DNA of 64,000 nt. It comes from Labyrinthula sp. Ha. Taxonomy: Eukaryota; Sar; Bigyra; Labyrinthulida; Labyrinthulaceae. Positions 42,001-52,814 of the stretch are shown here, in pieces. Made by a program: the position numbers and the translations under genes. A model generated the notes under the pieces. The model did no database searches, was not told the DNA's origin, and was given only the letters and a program-made list of their open reading frames with translations. The DNA lies in assembly GCA_015227615.1 (NCBI GenBank), contig JAALGZ010000001.1, positions 2,542,001 through 2,606,000 on the forward strand, read 5' to 3'. The number at the start of each line of letters is the position of its first letter. The stretch's first letter is position 1.

Positions 42001-44947
42001 AGATGCTATAGTCTTTCAACCGAAAGAGCTCAACACAACCAAATGAGCATCGGTACTAAGATTACAGTATGTGGTTTGATAATTTGCTAAGTTTCTTTAA
42101 TAATTAAGAAAAAATCTACAGTTCATTTATTTGTTTCTCACATCTAGCAGAAATGCCTTCTACCATAACCGTGTAATTTATAAGAATACAGAGTTTTTAT
42201 ATTGCAAATGAATCCTTTTAAAGCACATAGTCTAAGTAGAATTGACAACATAGGTTCCTCGAGAATTATACTTCGCGATGATATCTATTTATGCAATGTA
42301 GCAAGAATGAATCAGTAGTAAGAGGGTCTAAGACTCGTACCTTCGACGCAGCTTCTCTAACTTTCAAGGTCTCAACTGGAACACACGTCTTATGAGATAG
42401 AAATTTTCTCGAGTTATTTGTGACATGTAGTTAAGCAAACGAATAAACCTGGTTTAATTCGAAAGTAATGAAAATTTTTTGATGTTTAGTTTCTTACACG
42501 CTGGATTGATAGAGCTACATAAATTTAGTAATACAGCGCAGTGATAAATAGACATAAATATGGACATCCTGTACAATTAGTTTACTCTTCTACCGAGGAT
42601 TCTAAATTTTAACAATTTTCATTTAATAGTTTGTATAGTTCAAATAAATTACCATATAGGCTTTTTGGAAATAAGTGTTAATACAGGAACGAAAAGTACT
42701 ATTTTATTTTTAAAGCAAGATATTGCTTAGAACCTAACAGGAGGAAGAGTGTTTATCAATAAAGTAACTACTAGTACCGCTCTCCAAACCCTTTTCATTC
42801 CTCAATAGTTTGTTGTTTCCATGGCGAAAGTCGCTGCTCCTGATAAGATTGTTCGTTTTTCTCTTCTTATAGTGAAAATTTACACAGGGGATGTCCTGAA
42901 GTCATCTAACATGTTTTAAATAACATAAAACAGATGGAAACCGGGGGAAACGGAGTATACAAGTATCAGGCGGTGTAGAACTCAACGTAAAACTGATTAC
43001 AGAGATAGCTACCCGACATTGTTTTAATAATTTGTTTCCAACCCGAGGAATTGGAATTATATTTTTGCACTTGGTTAGGTATTTTTGGTATAACTTTCAT
43101 TTATGCAAAGTCTTATTGTACCATTCATAAGCTTGGCCATAGCTACTGGTTTCTCTCTAGCTGTTGCCAACCTCTTTCACATAAGATACATAAGCTTGGT
43201 ATAGCAGTTCAAAGATGGTTCCAAACTCGGGAAAAAACTCAGTTTGTATGAAATATAAGATGAATTACATTTTCATATCATATATTGTTTTCTTTTCCTG
43301 AACTCTTGAGTATTAGGGCGCCTTAAGGATTGTGGTAAATTTCTTAGTATCAAAACTAGCACTGCCAAACTGTACCTAATGATAATTATGTGGTTACTTA
43401 ACTTTTCTGTAGGTTACAAAGTATGTTGTGGAATTTTTATACAAGTAACTCGGTGTGTCTAATTGAGTCAATATTTATTAAAGTTTAATCGCTTACGATA
43501 TTCCGTGTTAAGTATTTTCAATGGGTCGGTAACTAAAATACTGCTCTCTCAAGGAGACATCTTTAGCTCATCATACGGTTAGAAGCTTGGTAATTATCGC
43601 ATTTTTTAAACTGCTAGATCCCAACATTTCTACGGAATACGAAGCTTGTTGATGTAAGACATAAAAATTCAAGGTCAAGCCATCAAATGCAGTTAGTAAC
43701 TCGGAACAATTTGTGCAATTTATGCTCATGGAAATAGATTAAGACCAAAATAATTAATTCATTTTTTTGTTACGAAGATAGATAATTTTTTAATCCGTGA
43801 ACTGTATCAGGTATCGGTTTATGCACAAGAATCACTATTCTAGTGTACAAGTTGTGTAGCTCATAGTAAGAACGACCTTGTGTTAGTAGTGACAGTAATA
43901 AATTCATTAGAGTTTGAAGCAATAAATGGTTGTTCTTAAGAGCTTTTGAAATTGACGTTAATAGTTGTCGTAGAGCGATTTCATCTATTTTGATCTTTGA
44001 ATACAACTTTATTATTGATTTATCTTGTCTTTAAACGGCATAGTATATTATCAGCCCCATATCCATCATACTCGGCTAATTACAACAGACGCAATACAGG
44101 TATGTAAACACAGTGGCTCAGCCGCATAAGCTTAAATATTATAACTATTTTGGAGAAGATGAATGTAGCTATATCTAATTAGCCACGGTGTTTGCACAAG
44201 ACTAGTGTTATTCTTGCTGAGGACTCAGTAGTAACATATTCCAATACCTACAACCTGGTTTGCATACAGAGTCTGTATTGAGAACTAACTCTGACTTCAA
44301 AGGAGTTTTTCGGATAGCTGATTAAGGCTGAGTGATTTTCGATACCACACTGAGAGCAGACTGAGTGAGGAACGTATGGCAAATGACGAATTCAATTAGA
44401 AGTTGACTGAGCACTTTGAGGATTCTGAAAGAAAAATGTGTACAGGAATTTGAGTTTCATAGCTGAGTTTTAATGACGCTAAAAGCTTCCTAAATCCTGT
44501 TTGAGAGAATTTACGTTCGAGGGTCCTCAAACTCTCCATGAGAAACTTTCCTGAGTCTGCATCCCATAAGCAACTATAATAATCGCTGAACTTAGCTCCT
44601 TTATTCTACAAATAAACGCCGCATCTCTTTTTTTGAAATTATCTATTATCAGTTAATAAACGTGAGTTGGGTTCAACCAGAATCTGTAATCTAGTTTATA
44701 TTCTCATTGTAAGGCAACATCATACTCAAGGGATGTCAACCCCCAAGTCCACAACAAGACTTAAATCCAAGTGGGACAAACTGTGCTAGCAGCAAGTACT
44801 ATCAAATACAATTAGTATTTAGTTTTGAAACTTATGTATTCTTTTTCTCTATCAGCTCTTCGTCATATAATAGTGAACAAATATATATAGAACCAAATTA
44901 GATTTTTCGGATACTTTAATTCCTGGCATTTATACTGTTTTGTATCC
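39083..44947. other. AT-rich intergenic desert, no supported gene
   Basis: About 5.9 kb, the largest gene-free stretch in the window, between the left (F-box) and right (RhoGAP) islands. Only frames of 65-78 codons occur (40410-40625, 41168-41365, 43051-43251, 43770-44006), scattered on both strands and without domains. The 41168-41365 minus frame has a short hydrophobic N-terminus but no other support. No tRNA, snRNA, tandem array or transposon ends seen. Confidence 0.55.
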
Positions 44948-46283
44948 ATGGTTCCTATTTTCAGATATTTTCCACTTTAGAATACAGCGTTTCTAGTCTG
45001 GGCTCTGTGGCCCAAGCTTAGATTAAAGGAAAGAATATTCCAAAAGAAGTACAGAGACCGGCAAAATCGAAGTGGAGAGACACCCTTGCTCAGAAAAACC
45101 ATGGACAGAAAAAGTCAAAAAAAAGTTTCTACCAAGGTAACTCTCCCTAATTTTCATATTCTAGTTGGTTAAGCCCAGACATACTCAATACAGTGCTCCC
45201 TTACTGTCGTTCTCATTTTATAGGAATGTTTAACTCTCCACTGGGTATAATAAGTTCACAACCTAACTTTAGATTCTGAAGCACCAATTATTGTGTGTGA
45301 CTGTATCGCCTATCTTCGAGCTTCCAAAGGTAACATCACTTAATTCTTAATAATTTAGGCCTTGCAAGGAAGCGCGTATTCATGGAAGTTGGAGAGCTGA
45401 AGGACATTTTCTACCTCCAGGGAATGTACGATGCAAAGTTTTTTTCACCTCAAGATAAAGATGAATGCGAAGTATATGTGCTTTAAGTCCATAACTTTAG
45501 TTTTCGGTTCTAAATGAATGCTCAAAAATAAAAGAAGTAAAGTTGGATGACTTCGTCGTAGCTGGCCTGCTTCTCTCTTACTTAAGACAACTTCCAGAAC
45601 CTGTATAGTTTTAAGTTCATCCTATTGTTAAGCTGGTTCCTCTTTCAGTGACCAAGAAGCTCATAGACGCAAGAAAGAGTATAAAGGACAAAGAAGTACG
45701 TTTTATGTCTTGATTAGTGTAGAAATTGGTGAAGCTGTTTAATGAGGCGCTCAGAGAAGTTCCGAAACCTAATTTACAACTGTTTGGACTAATTTTATCT
45801 TTTGTGAGAGAAATCAAGCACTACCAGAAGTTGAATGAGATGAAGGCGATTGATCTCAGTATTGCTTTTGGCATGTGCGTTTTTACAACTATTTCTAAGG
45901 GTGCTGAGATGTTTGAGTACATGAACGAAAACATTCCGCTTGTTTTTCACGCACTTATTTACTCTAGAGTGGATTTGAACATGCCACGTGTCAAGATCGT
46001 GAACAAGAATACAAAGTATAAAGATGTCAGAACAGAAGAAGAGAAATCTGGGTTGTTCGACGACAACAAGGAACTGGAAGAACTCGAGGGTCAAATGCAG
46101 GATAAAGCCCGACAGATGTTCAATTATGTGGTTCCGAGAACGAAGAGAGAAACTATTCACGATGGTTTGCCATCTCCAGTGAAAGCAGAAACTGCTCCTG
46201 TAAAGTTCTTTACGAATTTCAGTGATATCCAAAGAACCTCGGTGAGATCGAAGTTAGAGCAAAGCATATCAGATGTCATTTAG
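44948..46283 (+). CDS. RhoGAP-domain protein, nine short exons
   Basis: Exons in my model: 44948-44950, 44981-45136, 45165-45192, 45224-45244, 45273-45329, 45359-45471, 45501-45602, 45633-45695, 45723-46283. All introns are 27-31 nt, total 367 residues. The RhoGAP domain runs from MFNSPLDSEAPIIVCDCIAY through ARKRVFMEVGELKDI (in place of the usual GIFRVSG; the finger arginine would be Arg in ARKRVF), VVAGLLLSYLRQLPEPLVPL, to FGLILSFVREI and LSIAFGMCVF. These follow the order seen in Rho GTPase-activating proteins, which switch Rho/Rac off. The N-terminus is basic. The last six introns are well supported by the domain. The 5' part (an intron right after the ATG, and one starting GTGCTC) is less certain. 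The stop is 28 bp from the convergent RRP9 gene. Confidence 0.8.
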
Positions 46284-46311
46284 AATGTGGTTAAAGGTAA
46301 AATATTTCATC

Positions 46312-47769
46312 TTACTTAAGTGAAAAGGATATCAGTTCAAAACTACCAGGAACCTTATTCTTCACGTTCCACCTGCCTAATCTATGTTCACCCCCAAGAG
46401 CAACAAAGAGTCTAAGGGTTTCCACTACGTCATTTTCTTCCACTTTTTCCCACTTTAAGCTATTGACCCAGCCCTTTACTTTAAGTTCCTCAAGCTGCTC
46501 AAAACCTTTTTCTTTTTCTCGTATATCGTACCCGTAGATCTTAATCCAACCTAATCCGCCTACTGCAAACAGATCAGTACCTTGGCACACAGCTATTGAT
46601 GAGATCCATGTTTCTGAGCTTTCTAAAGCAGAGCTAACTTCTAGTTGCTCAATTTTTACAACAGGTTTTCGTTTGGAAGTATGCCATGCTGCCAAAGGTT
46701 TATTTCTATCGCAGGATCCGGACAAAAAATTTAGACTATCCAGAAACCCACAAGCGTCGACTGAAGACGAATGGTATTCTTGAAAAACAAGATGGTTTTC
46801 TTCTTCTATCTTAGAAAATATAACTGAGTTATCTTCAGATGCAGAGAGTAGCCGGCACGTTCGTCCATTACTATGCAAAGTCACTGATAAGTTTGTTATT
46901 CCTGCTTTGTGTCCAAAGAGTTCTTCTACAAAGTGACCAATTTTAACTGGAGAAAACTCTTCTTCTTCATCTCTGTCTTGGTAGATATCCGGATTCACAT
47001 GCCAAACACGAATAGTACGATCTTTCGCTCCAGAGAATAAGCGAAGATTATTTTCATCGTCTTTTCTGATGTGAAAATTCGTGTTTCTTGAAGGGTCAAA
47101 ACAGAGAGATGTCAGATATCCTCTATGACCAAAAAGTTTCTGAACAGGAACAAGCTGTTTTTCTTTAACAATCCATAACCAAATAAATTTTTCTTTACTA
47201 CCACAACTTGCTAAGATTTTTCCATCAGGTGAAATAGCTAGATTTACCACAGGAAACCTGTGTCCAGGAAAATGTTTCACGTTTTGAAACTTTCTTGATA
47301 AAGGCAAGCCTTTGCTTTGAAAGCGCAAGGAAAAGTCCATCTTATTTTCTGGGGAAAAAGTCAGCGCTGCATAATATATTGATCTATTCTTTGATGAAAG
47401 GAACACTTTATCATTATGGATGCACAGGTCTGTTATAGCTTTGTTAGAAACGAAGAATTTGTTGCGATGTAGAGTCTTTCTTTTTTTGAATGAATCCATT
47501 AAAAACAACGATACATTTCCTTTTCTATCGTTTGAAAGTTTTAATAGCTTTCTATTCACGTCATCATCTGAGGTTTCAGAGCTTGTTGAGTGGGTGTCTG
47601 AATCTTCATCTGTTTGTTTTTCGTTCCGGAGTTTAGCCAGGTATTCCTCTGCAAGTCTCAGTTTTTTCGCATTTGGAGCCTCTACCTCCTCATTTTTATC
47701 AGATTCAACTTGGCCATAATCTGAGACAATTCCATCTGAGTCTATTTCCGAGTCGTCACTGCTCATCAT
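46312..47769 (-). CDS. RRP9: U3 small nucleolar RNP protein Rrp9 (U3-55K)
   Basis: A 485-residue single-exon WD40 protein. The acidic N-terminus (SSDDSEIDSDG and further Ser/Asp/Glu runs) is followed by LRLAEEYLAKLRNEKQTDE, the conserved Rrp9 helix near residues 36-54. The propeller follows, with FPGHRFPVVNLAISPDGKIL, FGHRGYLTSLCFD, FSGAKDRTIRVWHV, FGHKAGITNLSV, LSGSCDRNKPLAAWH and FVALGGEHRLGRW. The pattern GSCDRNKPLAAWH and the terminal GGEHRLGRW are typical of U3-55K. Rrp9 binds the box B/C of U3 snoRNA and is needed for 18S rRNA processing in the nucleolus. Length fits yeast (573) and human (475). It converges on RhoGAP and diverges from the transporter gene with 153 bp between ATGs. Confidence 0.9.
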   Translation of the reverse strand: MMSSDDSEIDSDGIVSDYGQVESDKNEEVEAPNAKKLRLAEEYLAKLRNEKQTDEDSDTHSTSSETSDDDVNRKLLKLSNDRKGNVSLFLMDSFKKRKTLHRNKFFVSNKAITDLCIHNDKVFLSSKNRSIYYAALTFSPENKMDFSLRFQSKGLPLSRKFQNVKHFPGHRFPVVNLAISPDGKILASCGSKEKFIWLWIVKEKQLVPVQKLFGHRGYLTSLCFDPSRNTNFHIRKDDENNLRLFSGAKDRTIRVWHVNPDIYQDRDEEEEFSPVKIGHFVEELFGHKAGITNLSVTLHSNGRTCRLLSASEDNSVIFSKIEEENHLVFQEYHSSSVDACGFLDSLNFLSGSCDRNKPLAAWHTSKRKPVVKIEQLEVSSALESSETWISSIAVCQGTDLFAVGGLGWIKIYGYDIREKEKGFEQLEELKVKGWVNSLKWEKVEENDVVETLRLFVALGGEHRLGRWNVKNKVPGSFELISFSLK

Positions 47770-47922
47770 AATAATTCTCTGTGGTTTTCCCTTCTAAAGA
47801 CGTTTGGAAGAACTGACAGTAATGCTGCGTTGAGTTCTTAGAATGGATTCACCAAGTTTCTCATCTGCGACTTTGCCCAAAATAATTGAGAATAGAAATC
47901 GACAAAAACATAAGAATAACAA

Positions 47923-48960
47923 ATGATAGGGACGAAAACATTATTCTATGGAATCCTCTACTTTTTGAGCTCGTCCACCATGCTCCTGTTCAACAAGTTG
48001 GTAGTTACCTACCTTCCAATACCTGGACTTGTTACAATGATTCAATATGCATTTAGCATCCTTTGCGTAGGGCTTCTCTACCTTGTGGGGATTATCCCAA
48101 TTCAAAAACTGTCAAAGAAAGAAACACTAAGATTCGCACCTGTCCCCATTTTATTCGCGTGTGCTGTTTTTGCAAACAATAAAATATTGCAATTTGCAAA
48201 TATTGAGACGTTCATTGTGATAAGAAATACTACTCCTCTGTTTGTGGCTGCAATTGAGTTCCTAGTGCTGGGCAAGTCCCTTCCAAATCTTCGTTCTTTC
48301 CTTAGTTTCCTCCTTATTATATTTGGAGCTGTATTTTATGCTTCAGTGGAATCTGGAATTGATTTGCGAAGTTACTTTTGGGGAAGTTTTTATCTGTTTA
48401 CCTTGTGCACAGAAAGTGTGTTCGTTAAGCATGTATTCAATAGCATTGATATGACTGTCTGGGAAAGAATGTTGTATACGAATGGAATATCTTTTTTAAT
48501 ACAGCCATCTTTTATCTTTTTAACTGATGAATACTTAGGATACACAAATGGATCGCTTTCGGTTACACCTTCAGCAATTGGCTTCCTTATACTTAGTTGT
48601 CTTGGAGGGTTCTCAATTAGCTTTGCAGGAACGGGATTTCGTAATGAAGTATCTGCGACTACATTTACATTCTTTGGAGTACTAAACAAATTAATTACGC
48701 TTAGCGTAAATTACGTAATGTGGGATCAGCATGCATCGCTTGAAGGTATTGGGGCACTTCTAGTGTGTCTAATGGGAAGCATTGCATACCGTCCTTCTAC
48801 AAGAAGAGAAAAAGGGTCCTTTAGCCAAAAGCTATGGAATATAATGAACTCGCTTTTCTGCAATATTTGTTCATCATTGCAGTTGACAAGAGATCACCGA
48901 CCACAGTATGAGCCGGCCCCAACGAAAGAAGATGATCCAGAGGAGGAATCGCTCGCTTAA
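47923..48960 (+). CDS. Nucleotide-sugar transporter (GDP-mannose transporter-like, DMT/TPT superfamily)
   Basis: A 345-residue, single-exon polytopic membrane protein with about ten hydrophobic segments. The block FIVIRNTTPLFVAAIEFLVLGK matches the FTIVRNSTPL-type region of Golgi nucleotide-sugar transporters, and FGVLNKLITLSVNYVMWDQHA matches the VVNKFLT...WDKHAS block of the GONST/VRG4 group. The second corresponds to the nucleotide-binding GALNK motif, here GVLNK. It exchanges GDP-sugar (probably GDP-mannose or GDP-fucose) for GMP across the Golgi membrane. Substrate cannot be fixed from sequence. The C-terminal tail is acidic (DDPEEESLA) and cytosolic. Confidence 0.85.
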   Translation: MIGTKTLFYGILYFLSSSTMLLFNKLVVTYLPIPGLVTMIQYAFSILCVGLLYLVGIIPIQKLSKKETLRFAPVPILFACAVFANNKILQFANIETFIVIRNTTPLFVAAIEFLVLGKSLPNLRSFLSFLLIIFGAVFYASVESGIDLRSYFWGSFYLFTLCTESVFVKHVFNSIDMTVWERMLYTNGISFLIQPSFIFLTDEYLGYTNGSLSVTPSAIGFLILSCLGGFSISFAGTGFRNEVSATTFTFFGVLNKLITLSVNYVMWDQHASLEGIGALLVCLMGSIAYRPSTRREKGSFSQKLWNIMNSLFCNICSSLQLTRDHRPQYEPAPTKEDDPEEESLA

Positions 48961-51900
48961 AAATGAATGTATTATTTAGTGGACGTTATAAATAAATGAG
49001 TTAAAATTAAAAGCCAATGACTTTGCTGTTTGATTCTGGCTTGCTTTAACAAAAGATTGTCAAGCCTTGGCTTTCTCCGACATGACCTGATGATTTTTGG
49101 TGTAGTTGGTTATAAGAAGCTGCTAGGATTTCTTATACAATGCAATAATACGGCATTATCATCTAGCTATTTAAGCCTTCCCCAGCCTGCGTGTCCATTA
49201 GAATTGCAAAAATAACAATCAATGAAAAGTATTACAGAATGTAGCAGTACTCTTCATGTTATGGCTAACAAATGAAACCTCTGTATATTAACCATTCATG
49301 TAGGTTTTTCGGTTATGAGTTATCGATAATTATAACAAAATAAAATAGTTTGTACAATATTTTGGGAATTTAAGACATAATTAATCTTGCGACAGTATCT
49401 TAAATATGAAACAACAATAAAAGGAGCAAGCGTAACTGGAAGCAAAAACAATAATAAAACATAAAACTCTTACGAGTAAACGACTTAGAGCTAAGCCTAA
49501 GTATTTGAATAGACCTATGTAGGTTCGGGAAACACATTTGCTGTTCATCAAAACGCCTCTTACACGTCTCTAGTTTTGATTAACGTACCAGTATCCAAGG
49601 TAAAGTTCAAGTAATTTCATTCAAAAGCCTAGCATTCTTGTTAGTATCCTTGCCATACTAATGAGTATCTGACTGTTCGATAATTCATTCCGAGCAGATA
49701 AAAACCAAGACTTATCACAATCTTGTTGAAACTTTCTCTACTAAAAACGTTTGACCCAAAGGATATAATTAGATAGATCCTCTTTAGTTAAGACGTTCTA
49801 GTTGTGTTTTCTTCAGCCTTGCTATTTTATTTTGCACATTGTATTTGATAGGATTAGAGGTAGATTTCTGATTTGGAAACAATGTTTCAATGAGAAAAAT
49901 CTGCAGCAGGGGTTGTGTAACTGGGAGAAGAGATAAGCGTTCCAGAGAGGATTTAATGAAGCATTTTTGTGGTAATTTAGTTTTGCCTAGGTGAAAGTTG
50001 TTAGTGTTCATAACGAAAGCTACAATATACCGTTCGGAAAGAAAGTTTCAGATTACTTGTATTAGTTGTGCATGATATCCATACGCTAGGAGAGGTGTCA
50101 CCCATGTTGCTACTAAGGCCGATACAATGTGTTGATGTAACCAGCCTTTCTAATGGGCTTAAAGCCGCGTTGTCCTAGCAATCTCTTAGTCCAAATTTGG
50201 GAAATCTTTGATTATTCTCTAAAAATAATGAAGATTCCGGTTAGCGTGCTCTACAAAAATTTATTAGTGTACTTGATGCATGAAAATCTACTGTTTTTGG
50301 GTAACTGTCTATTTTCAGGTTAGTTTTTAATTGGGTGAAGATAGTCCTGGACTGTTTGACATGATTTTGTTTAAGATCTTACTGTAACCTTCACTATAAA
50401 ATGACAGAGCGTGAGATTTTACACGAATAAGGAAAAAAACATGTTCAAATTCTTGTGATCCTAAATTTAAGAGTCATCTGTTAGTTAAGTAATTATAACT
50501 CTTGCGGTAGTATTTTTCTCTAACGTTCAGATTTGATTTCCACATTGAACAATTTATAATAATTCTAGTAAGAGTTCATCAAGAAAAAGTCGGCACTGAC
50601 CGATCGGACAAGGATTTTTGACCTCGGGGTCAGAAAACCATAATTATTCATTGGTTCAAATTTTTAAATTTCCAAAATTAAAACTCTGACAATATAGCAG
50701 ACATAAAATCAATCAAAAAGAAGTCTACAGAAAAATGAGCAGGCTCAGTAAATTATGTCAAGAAGAGTCTAGCTCATAGGCGAATAATTCATATTACTAC
50801 TTTGATGACTAGGGATATTTTAAGTCCAGTGTCTAACTATTTAAAGTATGCCTAATTTATGATATACATTTTTCTGTTTTAAGAAACTGAGAATCTTGAA
50901 GACTCGAAATGGGATCAAGCAGGCACTACACTAAAGGTAACCTCTTTGTTTAAAACGTTTCTACGAATCTCAATATTTTCAAATACCGAAGGTAACGCTA
51001 TTCTAAGCAACTGTAAATTAAAATTTGGAAGATTGACTTGTGGATTTGAGTGACCCTTTATTTGCAATAAGTCACTAGAAAAAGGGTTTCTAGGGAGGTC
51101 TGGAGTGTATCGTGTATCATTTAAAAGTGCTAAAGCCTAGTTTCCTTAATTCATCTAAATCTATGTTTTCTAAAATTCGGCATTTAAGCTCGTATTGTTG
51201 CCACTATTGTTGCGGTTCCCATAGCCCTTTTAGATAACTCTTGCTCAACTTTTATTGATTTATGTCCAAGACATGGAAAAATATGCAAATCCATCTTCAT
51301 ATCCCCCGATGGCGGAGTTAAGAGGGAGGTCCGAGTCATAGGAGCCATTTTGAAAGACGTAGGTCAATCTCAAGCTGAAGCCTTAAGTTTAATCAGGAAC
51401 AGAAACACATCATGCAATAGAATAAGCCGAAGAATGTAATTTAACATTAAATTGATAGCTTTTACTCTTTAATCAGTACCTTAAAGGCAATTTCACTTGC
51501 TTTCAACTTTTTAAAATTTAGTTACAGCGCGTGAAAGCCATCGTTCTGTGCACCGCAAGTTTTGACAAAGCAAGGCCTTCCAGATTTTGGAAAATTTTTC
51601 GGGACAATCAGATAACATGAGCATCTGACTGTGGAATAGGAAAATATGAATCCATGCCCGGTTTATGTTGAAAAATGTTTCTCTTACGTGAATAGAAGTA
51701 CTAAGTAGTTAATGGGATGAGCTCTAAGATGGTATTTAGCATATTCAAAATTCAAGATGGCCTCAATGGATCTCACTGGATAATAACGAAAGGAGAAAAA
51801 TAAATCTAACTTTAATTTAAATTGCTCAATGAGTAGAATACCTATAATCTCGTGCTCTAATTGTGGACCTCTAACTTTGAACGCTTCCCTGGAAAAAAGA

Positions 51901-52814
51901 ACCTTAACCCTTTTCGATTTTTAGAGCTCTCTCCTGTGCTTCTAGTAATATCACTAATATTTTCCAACAATTTATGATTCAAAAAGACATAAACGGAACC
52001 TCTTCGGCCAAAAGTTTATTGACTTAGTTTAAAAAAGGACGACCATATGGTTTCTCTCTTCGCGGTACTGATTTTCTTAAGTCTTCATTGTCTCTCAAGA
52101 TTAAAAGCGTATGAGTACACACAGGCATTAAAGTAATGTAAATCCATCTACTATCATTTTCATTTTTTAGGAAAAAGCAAGTTAATAGCCGCAGTTTCTG
52201 GTTTAAGGTTAGAATCTTGTTTGTTCTCGAACTTGTTCCAAGATTCATATCGGTTAACAGTTAGCATTTTTAAATTTGTGGGAAAACAGCTCCAAATGAA
52301 GGAAAAGAGTACATATATTACAGAAAGTAATTTAGCAAACTCTGTTAGACGAACCAAATAAGCGAAACAATCTCGTTAGTCTGATGTATAATTTTTCAAT
52401 AGAAAGTAAGAAGGAACCAGATAAAGACTCAGGCTTGAAATTTAAATAGCGTTTAATACCACTGTGTTTCTACATATATAATCAAACTCTTCGGCACACA
52501 TGCTAATGTTTTTCTTAAACGAAGTGTCCTTAATTCCACGGGTTCAAGTCAAACTAACATTCTTTCCCCCATGAAAGAATTAAGAAACTAGAAAAAACTC
52601 AGAAAAAGTTTTCAAATTCCTAAGATTTTAAAGAATCGACTAATAATAGTAAATGAAAAAAGATTGAATAAATCTTATTCCACTGCATGAAGATATTCAA
52701 GTGAAAGCGCATGGAAGCTTCTTTGAAGTTTGAACTACCTGCTGTGTTATGTTGGATTCTGGTGGAGCATAATATTGCATTACTGTAATAAGAAATGCTC
52801 TTGTAAGATTGCAA
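48961..52814. other. AT-rich intergenic desert with one interspersed repeat copy
   Basis: About 3.9 kb between the transporter and the RBR gene. It contains copy B of the diverged repeat (49577-49701). A GC-richer hairpin candidate lies at 50597-50634, CTGACCGA pairing with TCGGGGTCAG (two-base bulge) around a 20-nt loop; nothing identifies it as an RNA gene. Two overlapping minus-strand frames at 52024-52357, the upper one with a hydrophobic N-terminus, could not be joined into a convincing gene. Confidence 0.55.
49577..49701 (+). repeat. Diverged interspersed repeat, copy B
   Basis: Same family and orientation as 20318-20441; both end in CGAGCAGATAAA. It lies in a desert, as copy A does. 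Confidence 0.65.

Noticed and set aside
45165-45244. Alternative RhoGAP reading of this stretch as one exon in another frame (without the 31-nt intron)
   Set aside because: It keeps an open frame upstream but reaches a stop before any ATG; the model with the 31-nt intron gives a complete gene from ATG to stop.
50597-50634. GC-richer hairpin CTGACCGA / TCGGGGTCAG as a small RNA
   Set aside because: Short stem with a bulge, no known family or promoter; noted in the desert entry only.
52024-52357. Two overlapping minus-strand frames that might be joined, one with a signal-like N-terminus
   Set aside because: I found no 27-31 nt GT-AG intron that joins them cleanly and no recognisable product.
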